The notes beneath the pieces were generated by a model. That model did no database searches. It was not told where the DNA came from and saw only the letters and a program-made list of their open reading frames with translations. Source: Chitinophagales bacterium (GTDB lineage Bacteria > Bacteroidota > Bacteroidia > Chitinophagales > UBA10324). From it: a stretch of DNA of 64,000 nucleotides. The position numbers and the translations under genes were made by a program. Every line of letters begins with the position of its first letter. The stretch's first letter is position 1. Where the stretch lies: contig JANWWJ010000022.1 of NCBI GenBank assembly GCA_025056305.1, positions 124,001-188,000 of the forward strand, read 5' to 3'. Shown here piece by piece: positions 51,463 to 60,278 of the stretch.

Positions 51463-53313
51463 TTAGGGCCATCGCATTACTTTACACACATGCCTGGTGC
51501 CAGCAACCGTTGCCTGCAGCAAGTACATTCCCTCCGCTATAGAAGCACCATGCAAGGTCCAACGATTTACGCCGGCAGGCAAGAAGCCCTCGGCAATCAG
51601 CTGTTTTTCGGCTCCGGCAAGATCACATAAAGCAAGCCGTGCCGGTAATGCCTGCGGTACGTACACTTCAACGGTGGCCAACTCAGTAAAAGGATTGGGG
51701 CTGATGTGAAGTCGTATCTCCTGCGGACGAAATACGGGTTCTGCCTGCGTAGCCACATCAACAACGATGTAATCCGCTTTTATGGCCGTGTCGGTACAAC
51801 CGGTGCTGCCTTGGGTGATCAGCTTTACAGTATAAACCCCCGGTGCAGTGTACACGTGCGTCGGGAATTGACTGGTTGACGTAGCACCATCACCAAAGTC
51901 CCAAAGCCATGAATGAGCTACCGGCACTGTGCTGTCCATAAAGGCCACCTGCAAAGGAGCTAAGCCATAAGTCACATCAGCACGAAAGGAGGCGGTACAG
52001 CAATTCTTGCCTTGTTTTTTCAATTTGATTTCAACGGCAACGGCATTATCATCGTAATCGCTTTCTAAGATGGATTTTGTGGGATTGGTCACCGATACGA
52101 TGTAGTAGGTGCCGTTGCACAGACTGTCGAAATAAATTTCCTGTCCTTCAATATATTGATGGTATGCATCATATTTCCCGACATAAATACCCTGGTCGTA
52201 ATCACAGCCGGTATGCAGACCCAGGCCGAAGTTGGGTAGGTTGTTTTTATCGCGCACTATTCCGTTTTTATCCACGCAATACTGATTGCTCGACGAACAA
52301 TTCCCCAAGTTTACCAGACAAAAACTCACTTTTTCGCTTTGGGCCACTATAGGCCAGGTGGCTGGATTGGAATCCGGCCCCCGGATGCGAATGGAATTAT
52401 GCGTCCAGTCGTCCACATGAATGTGGCCATGGGTGGGGTGATAGGTCATGGTACCAGCAGGCAGACTATAGCTGGTCATGGCTGCATCGCTTTTGTGGTA
52501 AATGACCTGAATTACCTTTTCCTTAGGCCACTTTCCGTCGGGACAGGGAGCAGCACAATCGGCCGGTATTGAATCACAATAGCACTCCCCTGTGCCGTGT
52601 ACTTCCAGGGGACCATAACCAATGTTTGGCGTTGCCACCCCCAAACGGATAAAACCGACTTTTTCCGTCCAATTTTGGGAGATGTAATTGGCCGAATTGA
52701 TCATATTAGGTAATAAGTCACATTCGTTGGTACCGTCAGGGCATTGGCAGGCAGCAGCGTTGCCCACTTTGCAATCCCCTTCCGTGTGGGTTGGAGGCGG
52801 GTCGTTGTCGAAAGTGAGGGATACCCAAAGCAGTTTTCCTGTGTCCTGTGGCATTTCATCGATTACAACCAGGTACCAAATTCCGTTAGGATTCTGTCCG
52901 TTGTTAAGCAGGTTGAGGGATTCATTCGGATAAAAGGTTCCATAAAAAGGCGCGACGCCGTCGGCCAATTCCCCATCCGTTGCATTTTCGGCTACACAGG
53001 TTTCATAGTAGTTGTTTTGCGATCCACCGTAATTATTGGCAATGTTGATCACCGTGTTGTCCGGGCTTTGCAGTAGGACATCAAGGTCGCCCACGTATGA
53101 ATGTTCGATGTGAAAACAAACTTTAACCAGTCCGAAGCTTGTTGAGTCAATAACAGGTGGCAAGCCACTGACTTCTATTGGAAAGAAATTCTGGATGTTG
53201 ACCTCTTTAATGGAACCACCAATGGAGTTTGTGAACGTTTGAGCTGAAGCCAAAAACAAGCTTCCCCCTGTGCTGAAAAACCAACATAGCAGTTTTTTAA
53301 TTGCAGAAGACAT
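51463..53313 (-). CDS. Secreted P-domain / lysyl-oxidase-like / PKD protein with T9SS tail
   Basis: A 616-residue exported protein. After the signal peptide (GGSLFLASAQ) comes a proprotein-convertase P domain (residues 25-170: HSYVGDLDVLLQSPDNT, NPNGIWYLVVIDE). Residues 200-430 look like a lysyl oxidase domain: MTYHPTHGHIHVDDW supplies the copper-binding His cluster, and GKYDAYHQYIEGQEIYFDSLCNGTYYIV with ILESDYDDNAV matches the region holding the cofactor Tyr. A PKD domain follows (LWDFGDGATSTSQFPTHVYTAPG), then a T9SS type A tail (LHISPNPFTELATVEVY). Many Cys residues suggest disulfides. I infer a surface or secreted copper amine oxidase-like protein; activity is unproven. It converges with recF, five bases apart. 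Confidence 0.83.
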   Translation of the reverse strand: MSSAIKKLLCWFFSTGGSLFLASAQTFTNSIGGSIKEVNIQNFFPIEVSGLPPVIDSTSFGLVKVCFHIEHSYVGDLDVLLQSPDNTVINIANNYGGSQNNYYETCVAENATDGELADGVAPFYGTFYPNESLNLLNNGQNPNGIWYLVVIDEMPQDTGKLLWVSLTFDNDPPPTHTEGDCKVGNAAACQCPDGTNECDLLPNMINSANYISQNWTEKVGFIRLGVATPNIGYGPLEVHGTGECYCDSIPADCAAPCPDGKWPKEKVIQVIYHKSDAAMTSYSLPAGTMTYHPTHGHIHVDDWTHNSIRIRGPDSNPATWPIVAQSEKVSFCLVNLGNCSSSNQYCVDKNGIVRDKNNLPNFGLGLHTGCDYDQGIYVGKYDAYHQYIEGQEIYFDSLCNGTYYIVSVTNPTKSILESDYDDNAVAVEIKLKKQGKNCCTASFRADVTYGLAPLQVAFMDSTVPVAHSWLWDFGDGATSTSQFPTHVYTAPGVYTVKLITQGSTGCTDTAIKADYIVVDVATQAEPVFRPQEIRLHISPNPFTELATVEVYVPQALPARLALCDLAGAEKQLIAEGFLPAGVNRWTLHGASIAEGMYLLQATVAGTRHVCKVMRWP

Positions 53314-53380
53314 TGGGGGGACTAAAGCTAAAGGTACCGACTTTTCTTACTTTTCCTGACAACCATTTCAAAAACAAGAT

Positions 53381-54298
53381 ATGCCGTTTGCTTTAGCAGT
53401 CCATGGCGGGGCAGGTGTATTACCCCGCTCTGAGATGACCGATGAGCTCAGGCGCCAGTACGAGCAGGGATTGCTCCTTGCCCTTCAGCAGGGGTTTTCC
53501 GCCTTGACGCAAGGAGCCGACGCCGTCAGTGCTGTGGTTTTGGCCGTAAGTATTTTGGAGGACTATCCCCTCTTCAATGCCGGACGGGGTTCGGTTTTCA
53601 ATCACCAGGGACAACATGAAATGGATGCTTCGGTCATGGACGGCCGCACGTTGGCAGCCGGAGCGGTGTGCGCCGTGTCGCGGATAAGAAATCCGGTACA
53701 ATTGGCGCACCTGGTGTTGCAGCGATCGCAACACGTGATGCTGTGCGGAGCCGGAGCCGAACAATTCGCCGTAGAGCAGGGCATGAAACTGGTAACTCCC
53801 GATTATTTTTTTACCGAACGACGCTACGAACAATTTTTACAGGCCCGACGTCGGCAGGCCATGCAGTTGGATGATGGCGCCACGATTCCTTTGGGCACCG
53901 TAGGCGCCGTAGCCTGCGATCCACACGGCAACGTGGCGGCTGCTACCTCTACAGGTGGACTTAACAATAAGCGTTACGGCCGGGTCGGCGACAGCCCGAT
54001 TATCGGCGCAGGTACATATGCAGACAATCGCACGTGTGCGGTTTCATGCACCGGTCATGGCGAATTCTTCATACGCCACGTCGCCGCCTTTGACGTACAC
54101 TGCCTGATGGCCTATAAAGGCATGTCGGTGAATGCTGCGGCCCACTGCGTAATTATGGAAAAACTAAAACCTGCAGGAGGAGAAGGCGGACTGATTGCTG
54201 TTGACCCTAACGGCACCATAGCCATGATTTTCAATGGGCAGGGCATGTATCGGGCTGCCCAGGTGGCCGGAGGTGATCCGCTCGTTGCTATATACTAA
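53381..54298 (+). CDS. Isoaspartyl peptidase / plant-type L-asparaginase
   Basis: A 305-residue Ntn-hydrolase that self-cleaves into alpha and beta subunits and hydrolyses beta-aspartyl dipeptides or asparagine. ALAVHGGAGVLPRSEM is the N-terminal motif, FNAGRGSVFNHQGQHEMDASVMDG the conserved centre, and the cleavage and nucleophile site is the Thr of IPLGTVGAVACDPHGNVAAATSTGG. SPIIGAGTYADNRTCAVSCTGHGE binds the substrate. No signal peptide, so cytoplasmic. It repairs or recycles isoaspartyl peptides from aged proteins. It stands alone between the T9SS gene and a 283-base gap. Confidence 0.93.
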   Translation: MPFALAVHGGAGVLPRSEMTDELRRQYEQGLLLALQQGFSALTQGADAVSAVVLAVSILEDYPLFNAGRGSVFNHQGQHEMDASVMDGRTLAAGAVCAVSRIRNPVQLAHLVLQRSQHVMLCGAGAEQFAVEQGMKLVTPDYFFTERRYEQFLQARRRQAMQLDDGATIPLGTVGAVACDPHGNVAAATSTGGLNNKRYGRVGDSPIIGAGTYADNRTCAVSCTGHGEFFIRHVAAFDVHCLMAYKGMSVNAAAHCVIMEKLKPAGGEGGLIAVDPNGTIAMIFNGQGMYRAAQVAGGDPLVAIY

Positions 54299-54581
54299 CG
54301 CATGAGAAACGTAGAACTTACAGCTTCTTTGCACGGGCAGGAAAACATATTAAATTGAAAATTTTTTATAATAATATTCGTTAATGCTTTTCTACGACAG
54401 CATCAACGACAGCATGCCTAACAGGGTCAAAACTAAACTCAGCCGTTGCAACAAGATTGCCCACCGCAGTGCTTGGGATTGTGTAATGGCCATCATTGGC
54501 TTTTTCCGCGCATACGCACGTCTGTAACTTTCGGTTTCAGCAAAACCGCAAAAAAGCTTTGCACACTGTTAATTTTGCGTT
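54299..54581. other. 283-base intergenic region
   Basis: This gap has an AT-rich part around 54340-54385 and no coding frame I trust; a 38-codon minus-strand frame near 54390-54497 looks random. TAATTTTG at 54570-54577 matches the -7 consensus, but only four bases before the next ATG. No terminator hairpin is visible after the peptidase gene. Confidence 0.5.
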
Positions 54582-54980
54582 ATGCGTTGGGTCCTTCTTC
54601 TGTTTTCATTCATCGTTTTCGTCCCCCAAGGAAATGCTCAAACCAGCCTTAAGCAGGCCGTAGATGATTTTCACTACACTCTGGCATTCACATATCATCC
54701 TATGGCTGACGACAGCAATTATCAACCCATCCGCAACCGCAGTGCTGAGTTGTTGGAAAAAGCTCGGTTGATTGAAAAAGCGATGTATGGTGAGGCTTCT
54801 CTACCTGAGGAAATCGAGTCCAAAATAGACGTGCTCGTGTCTTCATGCGCAGCATTACACGATGTCATTCAGCAGGGAGCTACCGATACGGCTATTTTTA
54901 GTCGGTTATCCCGTATCCACGATTTGTTTCACGATGTCGAGCATGCAGTGATTGAATGGGAGCAAGCCCAAAAGCGTTAG
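54582..54980 (+). CDS. Small exported helical protein of unknown function
   Basis: A 132-residue protein with a clear signal peptide (MRWVLLLFSFIVFVPQGNAQ). The mature part is predicted helical (LKQAVDDFHYTLAFTYHPMADDSNYQPIRNRSAELLEKARLIEK, then EIESKIDVLVSSCAALHDVIQQGA and IHDLFHDVEHAVIEW). Its four-helix look, with His residues in the last helices, recalls heme- or metal-binding cytochrome c'-type bundles, but no CxxCH is present and I do not assign it. The last four bases overlap the convergent gene's stop. Confidence 0.7.
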   Translation: MRWVLLLFSFIVFVPQGNAQTSLKQAVDDFHYTLAFTYHPMADDSNYQPIRNRSAELLEKARLIEKAMYGEASLPEEIESKIDVLVSSCAALHDVIQQGATDTAIFSRLSRIHDLFHDVEHAVIEWEQAQKR

Positions 54981-55465
54981 GGTGCAAGAGTTTGCTTCAG
55001 ATAGCGATTCCAGGGTGATTCGCTCAACGGTATAAGAAAGCGGGTGGTGAAGGTCTGCCAGTCTGTTAGCCAGGTGTTAAAGACCTGAGGCTCTTCGGGA
55101 AATTCATGATGCATCAGGCGGCCGGGCAATCGCTGATAATCCTCCACAACTATTTCCCCACCAACGTACAAGGCGATTAGGCGGCGATTCAAAAAGTCAA
55201 CCCCGTAGCGTTTACCCAGTTGTTGGAGCATTCGGACGGAAGCGTCGATGGAACAACCGCTGACGGCATTAACCGATTCATCTGCGACCAAAACCACAAG
55301 TCGATGGTGCAACACAAATGCATCGGCACGCAACAATTGGCCATGCGCCCTCCACTGGCGGCAAAACTGCTTGAGTTCTTGCTCTATTTCCTTTACTTCT
55401 TGATCAGAAAGTTGACGATCACTCAGATAAACCCACACGCGGGCATTCGGCGCATATTGGTTCAT
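54977..55465 (-). CDS. Conserved Bacteroidota protein (often mis-named ABC transporter ATPase)
   Basis: A 162-residue cytoplasmic protein. MNQYAPNARVWVYLSDRQLSDQEV begins it, followed by LLRADAFVLHHRLVVLVADESVNAVSGCSIDASVRMLQQLG and VDFLNRRLIALYV. I recall this family from Bacteroidota databases under the label 'ABC transporter ATPase', yet it has no Walker A or signature motif, so the name should not be used. Function unknown. I chose ATG 55465; the frame reaches 55534, where it would overlap the next gene. Confidence 0.82.
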   Translation of the reverse strand: MNQYAPNARVWVYLSDRQLSDQEVKEIEQELKQFCRQWRAHGQLLRADAFVLHHRLVVLVADESVNAVSGCSIDASVRMLQQLGKRYGVDFLNRRLIALYVGGEIVVEDYQRLPGRLMHHEFPEEPQVFNTWLTDWQTFTTRFLIPLSESPWNRYLKQTLAP

Positions 55466-55532
55466 GCTGCGAAAGTAAAACACTCCAAAAGGTGAAAAAG
55501 CCAAACCGTAGCTGTAAACTTGCTGCCAGTCC

Positions 55533-57617
55533 ATGCCAGCACAAGCAAAGAAAAAGGCGGCTGCTGCACAGGGCCAGGCTCCTACCTCTTACGAAACGGC
55601 TCGCCTTACACGATTCCTTCCGCTTTTTTGTGGCCTGCTGGCCGCCCTGTTGTATGTCAACACATTGGGCCATGAATTTACCGTCGACGATGCCACGGTG
55701 ATCACCAAAAACAAGATCACTACAAAAGGTCTTGCAGCCATTCCTGAAATTCTAACCACGCCCTACCGAGCTGGCTTTCACGACAGGAAAGAAAGCCTCT
55801 ATCGTCCCCTCCCCTTGATGGTTTTCGCTGCGCTTTATGAAATAGCCGGAAGCCGTCCCTGGTTGTATCATATGACAAATGTTTTGATTTATGGTGTGAC
55901 GGCAGGCCTTGCGGCATATTTAATGGTGCTATTGTTTACTGCACAGCCGCCCTGGGTGTTGGGTGTAATGAGCCTGTGGTTTGCCGTCCATCCTATTCAT
56001 ACCGAAGTGGTGGCCAACGTCAAAAGCCTGGATGAACTACTGGCAGCCCTCATGATCGTTTTGGCGCTTTGGGCTTCCTTGCGCTACCTGAAGCAACCGG
56101 CAGTTATGTGGTTGCTGCTGACGGCAACCTGCTTCTTTCTGGCATTGATGAGCAAAGAGTCGGCAGTGGCTGGTCTGTTGTTGGTGCCCTTGACCTGGTA
56201 TTATTTCCGCGTGCCCTCGCGCCGCGCCTACGTGCTTGTAGCCCTCTGGATGGCCGGCAGCCTGCTGCTGTACCTGCTGCTGCGTTATCAGGCCTTGGGG
56301 GCTCTAGTCAATTTTGAAAAAATAGAACCCATCAACAATTCGTTGGCCGCTGCCGGCGACCGTTACGATCAACGTCTGGCAACAGCTCTATACATTATTG
56401 GGCTATATATAAAACTTTTGTTTATACCTCATCCCCTCAGCTACGATTATTCCTACAACAGTATCCCCCTGAAAGACTTCGGCGACCCGGCCGTGTGGTT
56501 GATCCTTTTGTTGTCCCTCGGATTGGCCTACGTCATGTTGCGGGGGTTACAACGCAAGAAGGCTTATACCTACGGCATCTGGTTTTTTGCCCTAACGCTG
56601 GCACCAGTGGCCAACATTTTTTTGATGATCGAGTCTACCATGGCTGAGCGGTTTTTGTTTTTGCCTTCCCTCGGCTTTTGTATGACCATACCCCTGGTTC
56701 TGGTTCGGAAAAATCCGAGCCAACACCTAAGTCGCGGCTTTGCTGCTATATTACCGCCAGCATGGTATCGGCTATTTCTGCCCTTTTTTCTTGTGCTGAG
56801 CCTAAAAACCATTGACCGCAATCGCGACTGGAAAGACAATTACACCCTGCTACAGCATGATGTGCAAACCAACCCCAACAGCGCCCGTATTCGATATGCC
56901 TTGGGTAGTACCATAATTTTTGAGAAAGCCCTGCCCGAAGCCGACGACCAACGCCGCCGGCAGTGGCTACAGGAAGGCATTGCGCACCTTCAAGCAGGCC
57001 TGGAAATCCTCAACTACTATGGCGAAGCATGGTTTAATCTGGGATTTGCTTATAATGAATTAGATGAATACGAAAAAGCCATTGCCTGTTTTGAACGCGC
57101 CCGCATGCACATGCAAAAACTTTCTGCTGTTCATTGGGTTCAAATGGGCCTTGCATATGGAGAAAGTGGTCGATATAAAGAAGCATATGCCGCCCTACAT
57201 CAAGCCTTGGCGTTGAACGATACAGCCTTCGATGCATACAACAATATGGGTTTGTTTTTCTCAAGGCAGGGCAAGCAAGACAGCGCCTTGCATTATTTAC
57301 ACCGGGCCCTGCAACTCAGGCCGATAAACAGCAAAGCCTTGTATAACATGGGGAATGTGTTTGCGGCTTTAGGCGATTACCCACAAGCGATCGCTTACTA
57401 CCGCAAAGCTTTACACTACGAACCTCAATTTGTCGATGCCCTAACTAACATGGGAAACTGCTATGCCGTACAGCAGCAATACGATTCTGCTCTGGTCATC
57501 TATCATCGAGCATTAGCCATCGATCCCCACCACCACAACCTGCGCAGCAACCTCAGCCTTACTTACCGCCTGAAAGGCGACACGGCCGCAGCCCGCAAGT
57601 TCGGACTACGGCCGTGA
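55533..57617 (+). CDS. TMTC-like membrane protein with C-terminal TPRs (second copy)
   Basis: A 694-residue paralogue of the protein at 2759-4612. The same marks occur in the same order: LGHEFTVDDATVITKNKITTKGLAAIPEIL (acidic pair in the first loop), HPIHTEVVANVKSLDELLAAL, MSKESAVAGLLL, IPHPLSYDYSYNSIP, and MAERFLFLPSLGF. About ten to eleven helices are seen up to residue 425. The TPR part is longer than in copy 1, with at least six units (AWFNLGFAYNELDEYEKAIACFERA; KALYNMGNVFAALGDYPQAIAYYRKAL). A GT-C type sugar transferase to periplasmic acceptors is inferred by analogy with animal TMTCs. The Lys/Ala-rich N-terminus is cytoplasmic. Confidence 0.8.
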   Translation: MPAQAKKKAAAAQGQAPTSYETARLTRFLPLFCGLLAALLYVNTLGHEFTVDDATVITKNKITTKGLAAIPEILTTPYRAGFHDRKESLYRPLPLMVFAALYEIAGSRPWLYHMTNVLIYGVTAGLAAYLMVLLFTAQPPWVLGVMSLWFAVHPIHTEVVANVKSLDELLAALMIVLALWASLRYLKQPAVMWLLLTATCFFLALMSKESAVAGLLLVPLTWYYFRVPSRRAYVLVALWMAGSLLLYLLLRYQALGALVNFEKIEPINNSLAAAGDRYDQRLATALYIIGLYIKLLFIPHPLSYDYSYNSIPLKDFGDPAVWLILLLSLGLAYVMLRGLQRKKAYTYGIWFFALTLAPVANIFLMIESTMAERFLFLPSLGFCMTIPLVLVRKNPSQHLSRGFAAILPPAWYRLFLPFFLVLSLKTIDRNRDWKDNYTLLQHDVQTNPNSARIRYALGSTIIFEKALPEADDQRRRQWLQEGIAHLQAGLEILNYYGEAWFNLGFAYNELDEYEKAIACFERARMHMQKLSAVHWVQMGLAYGESGRYKEAYAALHQALALNDTAFDAYNNMGLFFSRQGKQDSALHYLHRALQLRPINSKALYNMGNVFAALGDYPQAIAYYRKALHYEPQFVDALTNMGNCYAVQQQYDSALVIYHRALAIDPHHHNLRSNLSLTYRLKGDTAAARKFGLRP

Positions 57618-57638
57618 CGCACAACTGGAGTGTGCCGA

Positions 57639-58478
57639 TTATTTCTGTTCCATCAACTTGAAGAACTCATCAAGCTGCGGTAACATGATGATTTTAATGC
57701 GTCGGTTCTTTTGCCTGCCCTCAGGCGTGTCGTTGCTGGCAATCGGAATGTATTCGCCTCGCCCACAGGGGATCATTCGCGCTGGATCGACTTTATATTG
57801 TTCCTGTAAGGCTCGAGCTATTGAGGTGGCACGCATCACGCTTAAATCCCAGTTGTCACGCAGGCATTCCGTGCGGATGGGCTTATTGTCCGTATGCCCT
57901 TCAATCATGAACTTGAGGTTAGGCTGCCCATTAACCACGGCTGCAATTTTTTCCAAAACTTCACGCGCACTGCTGGTGATTTGATAACTGCCGCTTCGGA
58001 ACAGCAGCTTATCGGAGATGGAAATCATTACAGCACTACCTTCCACTTTCACTTCGATATCTTGGTCATTTACATCTTTCAACGCACCTTTTAGGTTCAT
58101 CGTCAAGGCAAGCAACAGCGAGTCTTTCTTGGCTATTTGCGCTTGCAATCCCTTGATGAAGGCATCCTTGATACCTAATTGCTGCAATGACTGATTGATG
58201 CTTTCAGCCTGCTGCTTGGTGATTACCGACAGATCCGCCAGTTGCGCTGTAAGCAGGTTGCTGGTAGCACGCAGCTGGGCATTCTCTTCTTCCAACTGCG
58301 CCACCCTTCGCCTATTGGCGTCCTTTTCACTCAAGCACGTACGCAACTGATCTTCGACTAAATAATAGTTGCGCTGCAATGAGTCATATCGCGCCAAGGC
58401 GGCTTTGTATTTCTTTGTAGATACGCAAGAACTAAGCGCAACCATCAACAGCAAGGGAACAACAATCGTTTTTGCCAT
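57639..58478 (-). CDS. OmpA-family lipoprotein (peptidoglycan-binding)
   Basis: A 279-residue lipoprotein (signal ending LMVALSSC, Cys 18). Residues 25-130 are a coiled coil (YDSLQRNYYLVEDQLRTCLSEK; VAQLEEENAQLRATSNLLTAQLA). The OmpA/MotB-like domain is in residues 150-270: SAVMISISDKLLFRSGSYQITSSAREVLEKIAAVV, FMIEGHTDNKPI, WDLSVMRATSIARALQEQ, and GRGEYIPIASNDTPEGRQKNRRIKI, which hold the peptidoglycan (diaminopimelate) ligands. It anchors the outer membrane or bridges to the wall. I chose ATG 58478. A promoter candidate lies 35 bases upstream. Confidence 0.9.
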   Translation of the reverse strand: MAKTIVVPLLLMVALSSCVSTKKYKAALARYDSLQRNYYLVEDQLRTCLSEKDANRRRVAQLEEENAQLRATSNLLTAQLADLSVITKQQAESINQSLQQLGIKDAFIKGLQAQIAKKDSLLLALTMNLKGALKDVNDQDIEVKVEGSAVMISISDKLLFRSGSYQITSSAREVLEKIAAVVNGQPNLKFMIEGHTDNKPIRTECLRDNWDLSVMRATSIARALQEQYKVDPARMIPCGRGEYIPIASNDTPEGRQKNRRIKIIMLPQLDEFFKLMEQK

Positions 58479-58513
58479 ATGGATTGTTTTTGAGGTTTTT
58501 TCAGAAGTGGCGC

Positions 58514-58521
58514 CAAAGTTA
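58514..58521 (-). promoter_or_regulatory. -7 element upstream of the OmpA-family gene
   Basis: Minus-strand TAACTTTG is an exact TAnnTTTG match 35 bases before the ATG at 58478. The -33 position holds a T-run rather than TTG, so support is partial. Confidence 0.4.
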
Positions 58522-58594
58522 AACATTGCCTGTTGCGAAAAAAAAATTCAATGGCCTAGCTTCGGTTAGGAAATTGTTGTTTTGCCTCCAGCGC

Positions 58595-60241
58595 ATGGAA
58601 CATATACGCGCCCAAATTGTAGATGTGGTGCACCGCCGTATTTACCCTGGTTGCGTGACGATTGAGGGCGGAAGCATTTCAAGCATCACGCAAGAAGCCG
58701 GCGATGGACTGCCCTATTTGCTTCCTGGATTTGTGGATGCACACGTACACGTTGAAAGCTCCATGTTGGTGCCAGCCGCTTTTGCGCAGCAGGCCGTCGT
58801 GCACGGAACCGTAGCATGTGTTTCAGACCCTCATGAAATCGCCAACGTGTTGGGATTGGATGGCATTGAATACATGCTGGGCAATGCTGCCCGTCAAGCC
58901 TTCCATTTTTGCTTCGGTGCACCCAGTTGTGTTCCTGCTACGGCTTTTGAGACGGCGGGTGCCGAACTCAACAGCGGTCAGGTGGCAGCTTTATTGCAAA
59001 GGCCCGACATCGGCTACCTGAGCGAAATGATGAATTTCCCCGGCGTGCTCCACAACGATGACGAAGTATATCGAAAAATTGCTGCGGCCCGTGCTGTGGG
59101 CAAACCCATAGACGGACATGCACCTGGCCTTACCGGTTCCGAGGCCATCAACTACATCAAGGCTAATGGTCGGTTTGGCCCTGACCCGGTCATCACCACC
59201 GATCATGAATGTTTCAGCTATGAGGAGGCCCTGTGGAAGCTGCAGCACGGTATGCACATCCTCATCCGTGAAGGCAGTGCAGCAAAAAATTTCGATGCGC
59301 TGATCCCGCTGCTGAGTCAATATCCCGACCGCGTCATGTTCTGCAGCGACGATAAGCATCCCGACGATTTGCTTAAAAGTCACATCAACGATTTGGTGCG
59401 TCGGGCCGTAGAATACGGTATTCCGTTGTGGCATGTCCTGCAGGCTGCTTGTGTCAATCCGGTTCGCCATTACAAACTTTCGTGCGGATTGTTGCAGCCC
59501 GGTGATTCGGCTGATTTTGTCCTGGTGAACAACTTGAACGATTTCACCCCATTAGCCACCTATGTTCGAGGCGTTTGTGTCGCCCGTGAAGGCACCGCGT
59601 TGCTCCCATATTCACCAGCATCAGTGATGAATGTTTTTCGTTGCCATTTCAAAAAGCCTGAAGACTTTGCCGTACCGTGCAGCGGTAGTCGCTTACGCGT
59701 TATTGAAGTATTAGACGGTCAACTCATCACCCGAAGCGGCTACGCAGACCCTTGCTGTGTCGCTGATAAAGCTGTAAGTAATCAGGAAACAGATCTCTTG
59801 AAGCTTACGGTGGTGAACCGGTATTTCGAGGCTCGCCCCGCTGTAGCCTTTGTACGTGGTTTTGGCCTACGCGATGCAGCTCTGGCCAGCAGTGTGGCGC
59901 ACGACTCACACAACATTGTTGCCGTTGGCACAGACGATGATTTGCTTTGTCATGCCGTGAATGCAGTCATAGCGCAAAAAGGGGGCCTGGCTGCCGTCAC
60001 GCCCAATGCTGAGGCTGTACTCCCCCTGCCGGTAGCCGGCTTGATGACCACGGAATCGTGCCCTGCAGCTGCTGCTCAATACGAATGGCTGAACCGCATT
60101 GCCCACGCTGCAGGATGCCGCCTCCGTGCTCCGTTCATGAGCTTATCGTTCTTGGCGCTGCTGGTCATTCCTGAACTCAAGCTGAGCGACCGCGGTCTGT
60201 TTGATGGCCGCACCTTTCAATTTACATCGTTGTTTTTTTAA
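58595..60241 (+). CDS. ade: Adenine deaminase
   Basis: A 548-residue amidohydrolase converting adenine to hypoxanthine and ammonia in purine salvage. The metal site is seen in LLPGFVDAHVHVESSMLVPAAFAQ, followed by CVSDPHEIANVLGLDG, GAPSCVPATAFETAG and IDGHAPGLTGSEAINYIKAN. TTDHECFSYEEAL and MFCSDDKHPDDLL supply further ligands. The C-terminal cap has HDSHNIVAVGTDDDLL and VLPLPVAGLMT. This set is diagnostic of bacterial Ade rather than adenosine deaminase. I chose ATG 58595, close to the first beta strand; the frame upstream to 58526 overlaps the OmpA-family upstream region and is unlikely. Confidence 0.95.
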   Translation: MEHIRAQIVDVVHRRIYPGCVTIEGGSISSITQEAGDGLPYLLPGFVDAHVHVESSMLVPAAFAQQAVVHGTVACVSDPHEIANVLGLDGIEYMLGNAARQAFHFCFGAPSCVPATAFETAGAELNSGQVAALLQRPDIGYLSEMMNFPGVLHNDDEVYRKIAAARAVGKPIDGHAPGLTGSEAINYIKANGRFGPDPVITTDHECFSYEEALWKLQHGMHILIREGSAAKNFDALIPLLSQYPDRVMFCSDDKHPDDLLKSHINDLVRRAVEYGIPLWHVLQAACVNPVRHYKLSCGLLQPGDSADFVLVNNLNDFTPLATYVRGVCVAREGTALLPYSPASVMNVFRCHFKKPEDFAVPCSGSRLRVIEVLDGQLITRSGYADPCCVADKAVSNQETDLLKLTVVNRYFEARPAVAFVRGFGLRDAALASSVAHDSHNIVAVGTDDDLLCHAVNAVIAQKGGLAAVTPNAEAVLPLPVAGLMTTESCPAAAAQYEWLNRIAHAAGCRLRAPFMSLSFLALLVIPELKLSDRGLFDGRTFQFTSLFF

Positions 60242-60278
60242 TAAAAACTTGCTTCCGTTTGTTTGGCTTCGCCTTGGT

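Noticed and set aside
54390-54497. Short minus-strand frame in the 283-base gap
   Set aside because: Translation gives about 38 residues with no hydrophobic segment, no start context and no resemblance to known small proteins.
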